This document shows, in pieces, positions 35,400-35,456 of a stretch of DNA of 35,456 bases. Every line of letters begins with the position of its first letter. The first letter of the stretch is position 1. The notes beneath the pieces are model-generated. The model was given only the letters and a program-made list of their open reading frames with translations, was not told where the DNA came from and searched no databases. The position numbers were made by a program, and so were the translations under genes. Origin of the DNA: Paracoccaceae bacterium (GTDB taxonomy: Bacteria; Pseudomonadota; Alphaproteobacteria; Rhodobacterales; Rhodobacteraceae); the NCBI GenBank assembly GCA_024226455.1, contig JAAELR010000428.1, forward strand, positions 1 to 35,456. Direction: 5' to 3'.

Positions 35400-35456
35400 A
35401 TGCTTGATGATGGAAATGGCTTTGAGCGCCGGAAGCCGGTTCGGCGCACTGCGAAA
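35400..35456 (+). CDS. Start of an unidentified gene, cut by the window edge
   Basis: An ATG 7 nt after GGAGG opens 19 codons to the window end, beginning MLDDGNGFERRKPVRRTAK. The strong ribosome site and the basic, soluble N-terminus make it likely real, but too little is seen to assign a family. Confidence 0.6.
   Translation, partial: MLDDGNGFERRKPVRRTAK

Overview
The window looks like the replication-origin neighbourhood of a GC-rich marine-type alphaproteobacterial chromosome, most likely Rhodobacteraceae/Roseobacteraceae. The signs are the gene order timA-like / fxsA / secB / dnaQ-coaE-aroE-maf / hemJ / rho / mnmE-mnmG-rsmG-parA-parB / hemW-rdgB-rph / hrcA-grpE / mutS, the many 1-8 nt gene overlaps, and two perfect parS sites buried in mnmG and rsmG. 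No rRNA, tRNA, CRISPR, phage or insertion sequence is visible, so this is core genome rather than an accessory island.

Layout. (1) 1-2135: start of a Tim44-domain membrane protein (leftward), then fxsA and secB (rightward) converging on dnaQ. (2) 2128-4165: the leftward overlapping operon maf-aroE-coaE-dnaQ (septum-linked nucleotide pyrophosphatase, shikimate pathway, CoA synthesis, proofreading exonuclease). (3) 4166-4569: the only large gene-free stretch. It is AT-rich, carries DnaA-box-like 9-mers, and sits where transcription diverges; I read it as the best candidate for the chromosomal origin. (4) 4570-11942: hemJ, rho, mnmE, mnmG, rsmG, parA, parB, all rightward. These cover haem synthesis, termination, tRNA wobble modification, 16S methylation and segregation; the parS sites are the ParB loading points. 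(5) 11949-16205: leftward hemW-rdgB-rph, divergent from hrcA-grpE (heat-shock repressor and co-chaperone). (6) 16358-22783: mutS, an exported msrA, a P-loop sulfotransferase-like protein, argG and an unknown membrane protein.

(7) 22797-24555: a divergent signalling pair, a stand-alone Hpt protein and a REC-PP2C phosphatase resembling RbaY of the Rhodobacter capsulatus partner-switching system. (8) 24613-27882: a Nudix hydrolase, the redox chaperone Hsp33 (with a heat-shock-like promoter), a CoA-type Nudix pyrophosphatase and a CCA-adding enzyme in an overlapping run. (9) 27937-33385: a possible 10-residue leader peptide, two fused ABC exporters overlapping by 4 nt, a VOC-fold protein and an Fe-S 5-methyluridine methyltransferase. 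(10) 33472-35294: an envelope cluster of two L,D-transpeptidases flanking a CAP/SCP lipoprotein. A further gene begins at the right edge, its ribosome binding site locked in a perfect hairpin.

The observations most worth follow-up are the candidate origin with its tandem DnaA-like boxes, parS doubling as protein-coding sequence, the leader peptide with competing hairpins before the ABC exporters, the hairpin-sequestered ribosome binding site at the right end, a perfect DnaA box just upstream of an L,D-transpeptidase gene, and the Hpt/REC-PP2C pair. None of these is proof of a new system; each is a sequence-level observation.
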